Shown: positions 24,658 to 32,662, counted from the first letter of the stretch. The stretch: DNA of 46,115 bases from JAQUOA01 sp037443785 (GCA_037443785.1 JBBINR010000027.1:1-46115); one strand, 5' to 3'. Made by a program: numbers and translations. Notes: generated by a model not told the origin, from the letters alone.

Positions 24658-25245
24658 GTGGAGAAAGTACAAGTCGATATTTTAGGGTTATCAACAAGTC
24701 CATCAAGCGCCGGAGCATATGCGCTGATCTTGAAAGAAACGAACGGGAAACGTAAATTGCCGATCATTATCGGTGCGTTTGAAGCGCAATCAATTGCCCT
24801 TGAATTGGAAGGAATGAAACCGCCCCGTCCGCTGACGCACGATTTGATGAAAAGTATCATCGATACATTTGCAGTTTCGCTGAATGAAGTGTGCATCAAT
24901 GAATTACGAGACGGCACGTTCTATGCAAAACTTTTTGTTGAAGGATTGAGCGAAACACAAGAAATTGATTCTCGCCCAAGTGATGCTATCGCCCTTGCGG
25001 TCCGCTACGGTGCTCCAATTTATGTTGATGAATCAGTTCTCACGGAAGCGGGTATTGTTTCGGAAGACGGTGATGAAGAAACTGAAGAAGAAACACCGAA
25101 AGTTGAAGAAGAAACTCCGGCAAAAAAATTCACGACAAAATTAGAACAATTGCAATCCGGATTAAAAGAGGCGATTGAAAAAGAGGATTATGAGAAGGCG
25201 GCAAAGATTCGCGATGAAATTAAAAAACTAGGAATTACGGATTAA
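24658..25245 (+). CDS. Bifunctional nuclease family (BFN/DUF151) protein with UVR motif
   Basis: A 195-residue protein. Residues about 1-135 are a BFN (DUF151) domain: VDILGLSTSPSSAGAYALIL, LPIIIGAFEAQSIALELEG, RPLTHDLMKSII, and SRPSDAIALAVRYGAPIYV are all hallmark segments. After an acidic Glu-rich linker (residues about 137-158), the C-terminus carries an UvrB/UvrC-type motif: LQSGLKEAIEKEDYEKAAKI with RDEIKKL, a helical hairpin used for protein contacts. Bacterial BFN proteins of this layout are frequent in FCB bacteria. Nuclease activity is known for some members, but the cellular role is unclear. The GTG start is set by AAGGAG. It follows etfA by 66 bases and ends in a strong terminator. 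Confidence 0.9.
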   Translation: MEKVQVDILGLSTSPSSAGAYALILKETNGKRKLPIIIGAFEAQSIALELEGMKPPRPLTHDLMKSIIDTFAVSLNEVCINELRDGTFYAKLFVEGLSETQEIDSRPSDAIALAVRYGAPIYVDESVLTEAGIVSEDGDEETEEETPKVEEETPAKKFTTKLEQLQSGLKEAIEKEDYEKAAKIRDEIKKLGITD

Positions 25246-25249
25246 ATGT

Positions 25250-25280
25250 AAAACCCCTCGTAAGAGGGGTTTTCTGTTTT
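25250..25280 (+). terminator. Rho-independent terminator after the BFN gene
   Basis: AAAACCCCTC (25250-25259), loop GTAA, GAGGGGTTTT (25264-25273), then CTGTTTTT. The 10-bp stem also has A-tracts on the far side, so it may serve pdxJ on the minus strand too. Confidence 0.93.
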
Positions 25281-25289
25281 TCGATAAAA

Positions 25290-25994
25290 TTATTTTATCA
25301 GCGTAAGCATTTCTTTTACTGCTGTATCTAAACCGACAAACGCTGCACGCGAAATAATTGAATGACCGATGCTCATTTCACCAATCTGCGGCAGTGCTGC
25401 AATTCGTTGAACATTTACGTAATTCAATCCATGTCCCGCATTGACTTCAAGCCCAATAGAATGAGCATACTCAGCAGATAATTTCAATGCCTGAAAGCAG
25501 CGATCCTGATCTGTCTTTGCTTCCGCATATTCACCAGTGTGAAGTTCGATGAAATCCGCGGCAATCGCCTTTGAAATTTCAATGTGTTCCTTCACGGGAT
25601 CAACAAAGAGGCTCACTGGAATATTCTTTTTGTGAAAACGCTCAATCACTTTCTGTAATTTTTCTTTTTGATTAACAACATCCAAACCGCCTTCCGTTGT
25701 CAATTCTTGTCTTTTTTCTGGGACCAATGTGATAAGATCGGGAACAACTTGTAGAGCAATTGAAATAATCTCTTCGTTTGCCCCCATCTCCAAATCAAGT
25801 TTGGTAGTTATTGTTTTTCTCAATGAATAGACGTCGAGATCTTTAATGTGCCGTCTGTCTTCACGTAAATGTACGACAATTCCGTCGGCGCCCGCGGCTT
25901 CACATATTTTTGCTGCGGCAACCGGATCAGGTTCAAAGCCACCACGTGCATTTCGAAGAGTCGCGATATGATCTATATTGATGGAAAGTTTCAT
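25290..25994 (-). CDS. pdxJ: Pyridoxine 5'-phosphate synthase
   Basis: PdxJ forms pyridoxine 5'-phosphate from 3-amino-1-hydroxyacetone phosphate and deoxyxylulose phosphate in the DXP-dependent vitamin B6 route. The 234-residue TIM-barrel protein begins KLSINIDHIATLRNARGG and contains DGIVVHLREDRRHIKDLDV, TLVPEKRQELTTEGGLDV, ADFIELHTGEYA, GLEVNAGHGLNYVNV and EMSIGHSIISRAAFVGL, all diagnostic. The open frame extends far upstream to 26489, but that part is antisense to the next gene and has no family similarity; the ATG at 25994 gives the normal length. It is divergent from the surface barrel gene. Confidence 0.97.
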   Translation of the reverse strand: MKLSINIDHIATLRNARGGFEPDPVAAAKICEAAGADGIVVHLREDRRHIKDLDVYSLRKTITTKLDLEMGANEEIISIALQVVPDLITLVPEKRQELTTEGGLDVVNQKEKLQKVIERFHKKNIPVSLFVDPVKEHIEISKAIAADFIELHTGEYAEAKTDQDRCFQALKLSAEYAHSIGLEVNAGHGLNYVNVQRIAALPQIGEMSIGHSIISRAAFVGLDTAVKEMLTLIK

Positions 25995-26109
25995 GTTTAT
26001 CCCTACATTCATTAAAATAATACGAAATTTGGTGCTTTCTTCAAAATTGTAATGTAACTTTTCATACATGAAATCGTAAAAAATACAAGCACATCGCATT
26101 GGAGTTAGC

Positions 26110-27762
26110 ATGAAAAAAAATTTTACCATTCTATTTAGTTTATTTTTCTTCCCGTTTGCATTTCTTTCTGCCCAAGATTCATCGAATTCTGATCGTGGTA
26201 CAATTTCTAATGATCGTGACAGCGATATCGAACAATTTGTGAATGACGTTGTCGCGCACGTCGAATCCGGAATTGATAAGTTGATTGAAAAGCGCTCCAG
26301 AGAAAACAACAAAGAGTTTGAACAAGATAAGATAAAGGAAATGGTATCACAGGATGATGCTATAACATTCAATGGCGATACGGAAATTGCAGAACAAGAC
26401 ACAATCCAAGGTGATCTTGTTGTTAAATATGGAACATTAACCGTTCGAGGGGTTGTTAACGGCGATGTTCTTGTTGTGAATGGTTCCATTTATGTGAAAA
26501 GCCCTGGGCACATTAAGGGAAATGTTCGTTCGATGAATGGCTCGATCACTAAAGAGGACGGTGCGATTATCGATGGTTATACGGAAGAATCAATTGAATC
26601 GAATAATTACAAAAGGAAAAAGACTGCACGCGCAAGATATTCGTATTCCTTCAAACCGTTTTATTGGGTTGAAACTCCATATGTCGATAACAATTTTATT
26701 TTCAGATACAATCGTGCGGAAGGGTTTTTCTTTGGATTCGGTTCAGAGAAAAAATTCTACTGGGACGGGAGCAGAATCATTTCCGGATTTGGTTCATTTG
26801 GGTACGGATTTGCGATGCATCGCTGGAGAATGCAATTAGGGCTTGACCGGCAGTTTGCAACAAGCGACGATGTTTTGTACGAAACTGGTGGAGAAGTGCA
26901 TAGCATCACCGATACCAAAGACGAATGGTTGATGAAACTCAGTGAAAATAATCTTGCAGCCATCTTTTTCCGGGAAGATTACCGGGATTATTATCAGCGC
27001 GAGGGATTTTCCGTTCATACAGCACGCTATTCAAAAGAGGGTGATCTTTCGACAATGATTGATCTTCGATATTCGAATGACCGATACAATTCCATGTTCA
27101 ATCAAACAAAGTGGGCGGTATTTGGCGGTGATAGAAACTTCCGTTCAAATCCGTTGACGAACGAGGGAATTATTAAAAATGTTTCGTTGATGGCTGGACT
27201 TTCTACGGTTGAACGATATCGCAACCGATCCGAGGGATGGGATGTTTATGCAAAAGTGGAATACGGCGGAAAAGAATTTGGAGGGAAATATGATTACAAC
27301 CAAGCTCTTATCGATATTCGACGGTTCCAGCAGCTTTCCGACGATGATCAATTAAGTTTTCGATTACGAGGCGGGTCATTAGAAGGTGCAATGATTCAAC
27401 AAAAAATGTTTGAGCTTGGCGGCGCAAATACAATGCCGGCGTACGGTTTTAAAGAATTTTCTGGGAACAGAATGATGCTTGCAAATCTTGAATATCAACT
27501 TCAAGGTGAGGTAATCGATGAGATTTTCTTTTGGCCGAACAGCATTAATCTGATGCTATTTGGTGATGCAGGAGCGGTGGCAAAGGTTACAACTAAAAGG
27601 GCACTATATGACGGCTTCGATCAATTCACCGCGTCGACGATAAAATCTGATATCGGCTTTGGTCTCGGATGGCATGATGAGGGTGCCCGACTTGGATTTG
27701 CATGGAGAACCGATAAAAAATCCCCAGTGGCAGTTTTCTTTAGATTGAATAGAGCTTTTTAA
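26110..27762 (+). CDS. Exported bactofilin-like beta-solenoid fused to an outer-membrane barrel
   Basis: A 550-residue protein with a signal peptide cut near residue 22. Residues about 88-152 are a short run of beta-solenoid turns, IQGDLVVKYGTLTVRGVVNG, DVLVVNGSIYVKSPGHIKGN, similar to polymer-forming cytoskeletal (bactofilin) repeats. From about residue 185 the protein becomes a series of amphipathic, aromatic-rich strands with Omp85/surface-antigen character: LRGGSLEGAMIQQKMFELGG, MPAYGFKEFSGNRMMLANLE, SDIGFGLGWHDEGARLGFAW. It ends in phenylalanine, as needed for BAM-assisted insertion. No POTRA domains are evident. The cell location is probably the outer membrane; function is unknown. It is convergent with the YbbR gene. 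Confidence 0.78.
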   Translation: MKKNFTILFSLFFFPFAFLSAQDSSNSDRGTISNDRDSDIEQFVNDVVAHVESGIDKLIEKRSRENNKEFEQDKIKEMVSQDDAITFNGDTEIAEQDTIQGDLVVKYGTLTVRGVVNGDVLVVNGSIYVKSPGHIKGNVRSMNGSITKEDGAIIDGYTEESIESNNYKRKKTARARYSYSFKPFYWVETPYVDNNFIFRYNRAEGFFFGFGSEKKFYWDGSRIISGFGSFGYGFAMHRWRMQLGLDRQFATSDDVLYETGGEVHSITDTKDEWLMKLSENNLAAIFFREDYRDYYQREGFSVHTARYSKEGDLSTMIDLRYSNDRYNSMFNQTKWAVFGGDRNFRSNPLTNEGIIKNVSLMAGLSTVERYRNRSEGWDVYAKVEYGGKEFGGKYDYNQALIDIRRFQQLSDDDQLSFRLRGGSLEGAMIQQKMFELGGANTMPAYGFKEFSGNRMMLANLEYQLQGEVIDEIFFWPNSINLMLFGDAGAVAKVTTKRALYDGFDQFTASTIKSDIGFGLGWHDEGARLGFAWRTDKKSPVAVFFRLNRAF

Positions 27763-27784
27763 AATACCACACGGAAATTTCAAT

Positions 27785-27815
27785 AAAAAAGGTCGGAACC
27801 AATCCGACCTTTTTT
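27785..27815. terminator. Bidirectional terminator between convergent genes
   Basis: AAAAAAGGTCGGA (27785-27797) and TCCGACCTTTTTT (27803-27815) form a perfect 13-bp stem around ACCAA. The last two bases overlap the stop codon of the minus-strand YbbR gene, so the two convergent units share this signal. Confidence 0.93.
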
Positions 27816-28731
27816 ATTTTCTAACAACGTACTGAATCTTTTCCGGTTTCTTTTGAACGACGGTTACGTTTTGTGGAGCCGAAATAACAGGTTGAATTGT
27901 ACCACTGGTATCAAGAAGAATTGCTGTATATTCAATCGAAGCATGAAAATCCTTTTCCGTTAACGAGGCAATCGTATTTACCCCCGACCGAATAATGATT
28001 GAAATTTTCGGAGGAATAAGAACGATAGTTCGATTCGAAGGTACTTCGCTGACGTCAACCGGAATATCGTTAATTGTTTTTTCTGCAATTGGTTGAACAT
28101 CGAATGAAATAGTTGGTACGAATGCTGGACGGGTGACTTCCAATTGGAAAGTATCAGCAAGTTCTGCTTTGATATTTGTTGGTTCGTTAATGTCATTCAG
28201 CGTGATCGGTTTTGTTTTCCATTCGTTAATTGAATTTAACAACGATTGTGCGCCGGAAATGGTAATGCTTTCAGGAAAGGCTTTCATACAGCCAATGATA
28301 TCGAATCCGCGTCGGTATGAAATGTTTACATCCGGAATAATAGGAACCTTTTTTGATATTTTAGAATCAATTGCGACAGTTACAGTCTCAGGCGAGATTA
28401 AAAAAATATGAATACCCGCCGGGAATGAAATCCGTTCATGTAAATTCTTAGAAGTGAATAACGTATCTTTTCGCGTAAGGCTGCTAAAATCGATTGTGTA
28501 CCGAAGATTTGGCGATATGATCGAGTTCAACAGTTTCCATCCTGTACCTTGAATTTTTACAAAGACGCTTTTTGGCAGTGCACTGGCAATTGCTTTTGTC
28601 GGCGGCAAATTCTCAACTCTGACAGGAACTTCGATCGTTGTCTGAAATTCATTTCCAAGATTCACCGAAACCCAAACAAGAAAGGCAAAAAGAAGGGAAA
28701 AAAAGAATATCGGTAATTTTTTTTCTTTCAT
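27814..28731 (-). CDS. YbbR-domain membrane-anchored protein (CdaR-like)
   Basis: A 305-residue protein with one N-terminal membrane anchor (LPIFFFSLLFAFLVWVSVNL) and an extracytoplasmic part made of YbbR-type repeats: TIEVPVRVENLPPTKAIASA, VFVKIQGTGWKLLNS, VTVAIDSKISKKVPIIPDVN, ITISGAQSLLNSINEW, VDVSEVPSNRTIVL. In Firmicutes the related CdaR binds and regulates the diadenylate cyclase CdaA. Here no cdaA gene is beside it, so a c-di-AMP role is only a family-level possibility. It lies 58 bases after the second BMC gene on the same strand without an intervening terminator, so it may be cotranscribed with the shell genes. Confidence 0.85.
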   Translation of the reverse strand: MKEKKLPIFFFSLLFAFLVWVSVNLGNEFQTTIEVPVRVENLPPTKAIASALPKSVFVKIQGTGWKLLNSIISPNLRYTIDFSSLTRKDTLFTSKNLHERISFPAGIHIFLISPETVTVAIDSKISKKVPIIPDVNISYRRGFDIIGCMKAFPESITISGAQSLLNSINEWKTKPITLNDINEPTNIKAELADTFQLEVTRPAFVPTISFDVQPIAEKTINDIPVDVSEVPSNRTIVLIPPKISIIIRSGVNTIASLTEKDFHASIEYTAILLDTSGTIQPVISAPQNVTVVQKKPEKIQYVVRK

Positions 28732-28789
28732 TGCTGATATTGAATTATTCAGGGATGATTATTGATCTGGTTAACAACCGGCAGACGCA

Positions 28790-29383
28790 TCAGTGAAATT
28801 TTGCTTTAAGCAATTCGGAGATCAACTCTTCTTTATTCGCTTTCGAAATCTGCCTTCCATAGATGGAAAGTCCTTCTACGCTACGAGCATAATTACGGAG
28901 TTGATGAACCGTCATTTGCTGCAATTGTTCGCGGTAGGTTTCCTTATCACTTCCAGAGGGAGTGTCGTACCTTTCAGCTGGTGTCTGCTCAGTATCTTCT
29001 TCGAACAAATCTATGACTGGTTGGGAATCTGGAATGACTGGCTTTTCATCAGGATTTAATACTTCTTCTTCTCCAAGAAGTTCTTTAATCTCTTGATCCG
29101 TCAGAATTGTGTTTTCAAAAATAATTTTTTCAAGTCCGTCGGCTGGTCTTGGGATAACATGTTTGGAAACTAATTGTCCAACTTTTTGAGCAGCGGCGGC
29201 ACCTGCTTCCACCGCAGATCGAACAGCGGCAGTTTCGCCAATAATTTTTATTGTAATCATTGCCGGATCGGTGCGATCTTTACCGATAAGGCGAATGTTG
29301 GCAGTTTTTACCATTGCGTCAGCAGCTTCAATAGCGGCAACGAGTCCACGTGTTTCTACAAGACCGAGTGCAAGGGTAAACAT
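28790..29383 (-). CDS. BMC-H shell protein with acidic linker and SAP/Rho_N-like C-terminal module
   Basis: A 197-residue protein whose residues 1-90 form a BMC-H domain: LALGLVETRGLVAAIEAADA, then VEAGAAAAQKVGQLVSKHVI and PRPADGLEKI. The pore loop that is normally GxG reads RTDPAM (residues 37-42), so the hexamer pore should differ. Residues about 95-155 are a disordered-looking acidic linker rich in Glu, Asp and Pro. Residues 157-197 (MTVHQLRNYARSVEGLSIYG, RQISKANKEELISELLKA) resemble a SAP or Rho_N helix-extended-loop-helix module, a fold used for nucleic acid or protein binding. EutK of the ethanolamine microcompartment is a known BMC protein with a different C-terminal DNA-binding-type extension. 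ATG 29383 is chosen because the BMC fold starts there. It follows the other shell gene after a 55-base hairpin-bearing gap. Confidence 0.9.
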   Translation of the reverse strand: MFTLALGLVETRGLVAAIEAADAMVKTANIRLIGKDRTDPAMITIKIIGETAAVRSAVEAGAAAAQKVGQLVSKHVIPRPADGLEKIIFENTILTDQEIKELLGEEEVLNPDEKPVIPDSQPVIDLFEEDTEQTPAERYDTPSGSDKETYREQLQQMTVHQLRNYARSVEGLSIYGRQISKANKEELISELLKAKFH

Positions 29384-29393
29384 AGCGTTATGG

Positions 29394-29436
29394 AAGCACA
29401 ACGACGGTTAGTATACCGCCATTGTGCTTTTTTAAT
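29394..29436. repeat. Hairpin between the two BMC genes
   Basis: AAGCACAA (29394-29401) pairs with TTGTGCTT (29422-29429), and inside it CGGT (29405-29408) pairs with ACCG (29415-29418). On the minus strand, the direction of the BMC genes, the structure lies in the intergenic mRNA, 10 bases before the second gene's ATG. On the plus strand it is followed by TTTTTAATTTTT and would look like a terminator, but no plus-strand gene ends here. Confidence 0.7.
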
Positions 29437-29438
29437 TT

Positions 29439-29735
29439 TTATTTTCCTGCGGATCGTTTAGGAAGGATCGATTCAACGTCGCTGTGTGGACGCGGAATGA
29501 CGTGCACAGAAACCAACTCGCCGACGCGTTGTGCTGCTGCTGCACCGGCATCAGTTGCTGCTTTTACTGCTCCGACATCGCCTCTGACCATGACGGTTAC
29601 ATAACCGCCGCCAATTTGTTCTTTTCCGATCAGTGTAACTTTTGCAGCTTTCACCATTGCATCTGCTGCTTCGATTGCTCCGACGAGGCCTTTTGTTTCG
29701 ACCATTCCGAGTGCATCAAGCGAGTAGTCTGACAT
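29439..29735 (-). CDS. Canonical BMC-H microcompartment shell protein
   Basis: A 98-residue BMC-H protein that should form flat hexagonal tiles of a microcompartment shell. It closely follows the PduA/EutM/CcmK pattern: ALGMVETKGLVGAIEAADAM, VKAAKVTLIGKEQIGGG, YVTVMVRGDVGAVKAATDAG, AAAAQRVGELVSVHVIPRPH, ending DVESILPKRSAGK. The pore loop is IGGG (residues 41-44), a small-residue pore like the GSG of PduA. AGGAG lies nine bases before the ATG. It is the first gene of the shell pair and is divergent from the YfhO-family gene. No pentamer (EutN/CcmL), trimer or cargo enzyme is encoded nearby. Confidence 0.97.
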   Translation of the reverse strand: MSDYSLDALGMVETKGLVGAIEAADAMVKAAKVTLIGKEQIGGGYVTVMVRGDVGAVKAATDAGAAAAQRVGELVSVHVIPRPHSDVESILPKRSAGK

Positions 29736-29754
29736 TGTTTTTTGCTCCTAGTAT

Positions 29755-29783
29755 ATGATAATGTTCCTGTTTCGTGGTTGCAA
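29755..29783 (-). promoter_or_regulatory. Possible promoter of the BMC operon
   Basis: On the minus strand TTGCAA (29783-29778) is followed after exactly 17 bases by TATCAT (29760-29755), giving four and five matches to the sigma-70 consensus. Transcription would begin just before the AGGAG box of the first shell gene, giving a leader of roughly 20 bases. Confidence 0.4.
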
Positions 29784-29904
29784 TATAGTGAGTGATAGAG
29801 AGAGAGTCAATAAATCATGCTCCCGATTTTGCGGTCTTTTATTTTTGTAAGTCTCGGCTTTTTATGGTATTTTCAACATCATTCAGTAAAATTCAAGGAC
29901 GCAA

Positions 29905-32451
29905 ATGGCGCAGGTAAAAAAAGAAAGAAAGTCAAAGCAAGAACAAGATCTGATTCCGTTAAAATATCAACATATTGCTGCAGTATTCGCCATCTTTATT
30001 TCTCTGATCATTTTCTTTCATGACGTTGTTTTCGATGGAAAGGTATTTGTCTCTGGGGATACCATTGCAGGGCAAAGCTTTAAGACACTTCTGGATGATG
30101 CCGAAAAAGAGGGGGTAGCACCTTTATGGAACCCATACATTTTTTGCGGGATGCCCGGCGTTGCTAGTATGAGCATGAGTGGCTCGCGAAGCTATGATAT
30201 TACGGCATTTGTCTACGGCAAAATATATTCCACCATCGGTATGATGCTGAACAAAGAAATCGGTTATGAGATGTTCTTTTACTTTGTTTTTGGCTGCGGA
30301 ATGTACTGGTTTGCGTATTCAAAACTTCAGAGTAAAACCATAGCGTTGATTGTTGCGCTTGGAACATTATATTCCATGTTTATTATCATCTGGATAATGG
30401 TTGGACATGTTACCAAAATAGCAGTGATGGCTTTCTTTCCGTATATCTTTCTTGGCGTCGAAAAGCTGCGTGAAAAATTTGATTTAAAAATTGCTGTTCT
30501 CCTGACCGTTTGTGTACATTTCTTTTCTCAGCCGTCGCACGTTCAGATGATTTTCTACACATACTTTGCACTTGGAATTTACTATCTCTTCTTTTTAATC
30601 CGCTCTATCATAAAGAAAGAAAACTGGCAGGGTGTAATACGTTCGGCAGCGATTTTTGCTGTTGCAAGTATCCTTGCATTTGCGATGAATGCCGATCAAT
30701 ATTTTTCGACGCTCGAATATTCCAAATATTCTATTCGTGGAGCGTCTCCAATCCAAAACCAGCAAGCAAATGCAACAAACCAAGGCAAGGTGAAAGAAGA
30801 ATCCAATGGCGGTCTAGATTATGAATATGCAACAAACTGGTCTTTTTCACCCGGTGAAGCACTGACTTTTATCGTTCCGTCATTATATGGTTTTGGGCAA
30901 TTTGATTATCAGGGACCACTTACACAAAACCAGAAGGTTCGGCTTAACACATACTTCGGACAGCAAACGTTTACTGATGCACCACAATATATGGGCATTG
31001 TTATCCTTGCGTTCGCAATTTTTGGATTTGTCCGAAACAGAAAAGATCCATTTGTGCAGTTTCTTGGGATCGTGACTATCATTGCTTTATTAATTTCATT
31101 TGGAAGAGAATTTTCGCTGATCTACGATGTCATGTTTTATTATTTCCCGATGTTTAACAAATTTCGCATTCCTTCGATGATTCTTGTGCTTGTGCAAATC
31201 TTTGTTCCGCTTCTTGCGGGATATGGACTGGTATCAATTGTTGCCGATGGAACAAAAAATCTTTCGATTACGACGCTTAACCGATGGAAGTTTGCTGCAG
31301 CCGGCTTGGGAGCATTGTTGATTCTTTCGTTCGCTGCCAAATCTATGTTCGCTTCCATTTACGAGAGTTTTTTCCCGCAGCAAGAAGTGATGAAGGCACT
31401 TTCTCGTTCATACGGTAATCTTCAACCGGCAGTGCAAACAGAATTCTATAAAGTCATTACCGATATGGTAACAAACGACATCGCGATTGCGTTTTTTGTC
31501 CTCACGGTTGTTGCCGGTGCGGTCTATTTATTTTTAAGCCGTACAATAAAGTTCTCTTCATTTTTTACCATACTTGTATGTGCGGTAATGTTTGATTTAT
31601 GGCGTATTGATTTTAAGCCGATGGAAACACACAATCCGCAGCAAGTTCAGCAGGAAAATTTTGTCGTGCCGGAGTATGTGAAGTTTCTGCAACAGGATAC
31701 AACAGTATATCGCACGCTTGAATTCGTAAACGGACAACCGCCGTATAGCAACAAACTTGCCTATTGGAAAATTCAAAGTGCGTATGGCTATCAAGGTGTT
31801 AAAATGCGAGCCTATCAGGATATCGTTGAAAATGTCGGGATGGGAAATCCGCTTATGTGGGGATTGATGAATGTGAAGTATATTATTTCAAATACGCGCG
31901 ATTCAAATTCAATAATGATGCCCGTCTATCAAGGGAACGAAAATATTATTTATTACAATCGTGCAGAATTACCTCGTGCGTTCTTTGTCAATAGATATGA
32001 AACGGCGAGTGGTCTGGAAATTTTGCAGAAGATTAAGGCAATGTCATTTAATCCCCGAGATGTTGCTTATGGTATGGAAAATCCTAACATAAAAATTGAT
32101 TCGGTGAAAGTTGGTGCTGAAATTCAATATACAAAATTTGATCTGATGAATCTTGAATTGCATGCGAAGGCAACAGGAAACAATTTGCTCTTCTTAAGTG
32201 AGGCGTATTATCCCGAAGGTTGGAAAGCATTTATCGACGGTAACGAAACACCAATTTATCGATTGAATTATTTGTTTCGCGGATTAGTCGTTCCTGTCGG
32301 AGAACATACGATCGCAATGAAATTTGAACCTCGCGGATTTTATCTTGGCAAACAACTAAGTCTATGGATTAATATTTTATTGCTTGCGGGAATTGGATAT
32401 TTTGGAGTAATGTATTTTGTGAAAGCGAAGAATAAAAATCTCGAATCGTGA
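29905..32451 (+). CDS. YfhO-family polytopic membrane protein
   Basis: An 848-residue protein with a long multi-span N-terminal part (about twelve hydrophobic segments, residues 25-560) and a soluble C-terminal domain followed by a last transmembrane segment. Family marks are FVSGDTIAGQSFKTLLDD and PLWNPYIFCGMPGVASMSMS in the first extracytoplasmic loop, FSPGEALTFIVPSLYG, and the C-terminal AYYPEGWKAFIDGNETPIYR with RGLVVPVGEHTIAMKFEP. YfhO proteins belong to the GT-C-like membrane glycosyltransferase group, and one in Gram-positives helps glycosylate lipoteichoic acid. Here it stands at the head of a polysaccharide region, so a sugar-transfer or lipid-linked sugar role is plausible. It is divergent from the shell genes. 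Confidence 0.88.
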   Translation: MAQVKKERKSKQEQDLIPLKYQHIAAVFAIFISLIIFFHDVVFDGKVFVSGDTIAGQSFKTLLDDAEKEGVAPLWNPYIFCGMPGVASMSMSGSRSYDITAFVYGKIYSTIGMMLNKEIGYEMFFYFVFGCGMYWFAYSKLQSKTIALIVALGTLYSMFIIIWIMVGHVTKIAVMAFFPYIFLGVEKLREKFDLKIAVLLTVCVHFFSQPSHVQMIFYTYFALGIYYLFFLIRSIIKKENWQGVIRSAAIFAVASILAFAMNADQYFSTLEYSKYSIRGASPIQNQQANATNQGKVKEESNGGLDYEYATNWSFSPGEALTFIVPSLYGFGQFDYQGPLTQNQKVRLNTYFGQQTFTDAPQYMGIVILAFAIFGFVRNRKDPFVQFLGIVTIIALLISFGREFSLIYDVMFYYFPMFNKFRIPSMILVLVQIFVPLLAGYGLVSIVADGTKNLSITTLNRWKFAAAGLGALLILSFAAKSMFASIYESFFPQQEVMKALSRSYGNLQPAVQTEFYKVITDMVTNDIAIAFFVLTVVAGAVYLFLSRTIKFSSFFTILVCAVMFDLWRIDFKPMETHNPQQVQQENFVVPEYVKFLQQDTTVYRTLEFVNGQPPYSNKLAYWKIQSAYGYQGVKMRAYQDIVENVGMGNPLMWGLMNVKYIISNTRDSNSIMMPVYQGNENIIYYNRAELPRAFFVNRYETASGLEILQKIKAMSFNPRDVAYGMENPNIKIDSVKVGAEIQYTKFDLMNLELHAKATGNNLLFLSEAYYPEGWKAFIDGNETPIYRLNYLFRGLVVPVGEHTIAMKFEPRGFYLGKQLSLWINILLLAGIGYFGVMYFVKAKNKNLES

Positions 32452-32536
32452 TAGGACCCAAATACGGTTCATGCGTCAACAAATGTCCTACGAAGTTTCA
32501 AAACGTTCACAAGTTGTAAAAAGTATTTTGAATACA

Positions 32537-32566
32537 AACGCTCTTTCGCTTGAAAGAGCGTTGTCG
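32537..32566 (+). terminator. Probable terminator after the YfhO-family gene
   Basis: AACGCTCTTTC (32537-32547), loop GCTT, GAAAGAGCGTT (32552-32562) form a perfect 11-bp stem followed by GTCGTTTA. The T-run is short, so termination may be partial. Confidence 0.65.
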
Positions 32567-32662
32567 TTTACCGACGGTTATACAATATTCTTGGAAAGCA
32601 GTTATTTTTGCGGTATTTTCTTCTAATAAAATTAAATTATTTCATTTAATATTAACTTCCCA

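Noticed and set aside
25995..26489. Upstream extension of the pdxJ reading frame
   Set aside because: It is antisense to the signal-peptide and solenoid region of the divergent barrel gene, and PdxJ similarity begins exactly at ATG 25994.
29394..29436. The BMC hairpin as a plus-strand terminator
   Set aside because: It has the stem and T-run of a plus-strand terminator, but no plus-strand gene lies upstream of it; the genes on both sides are on the minus strand.
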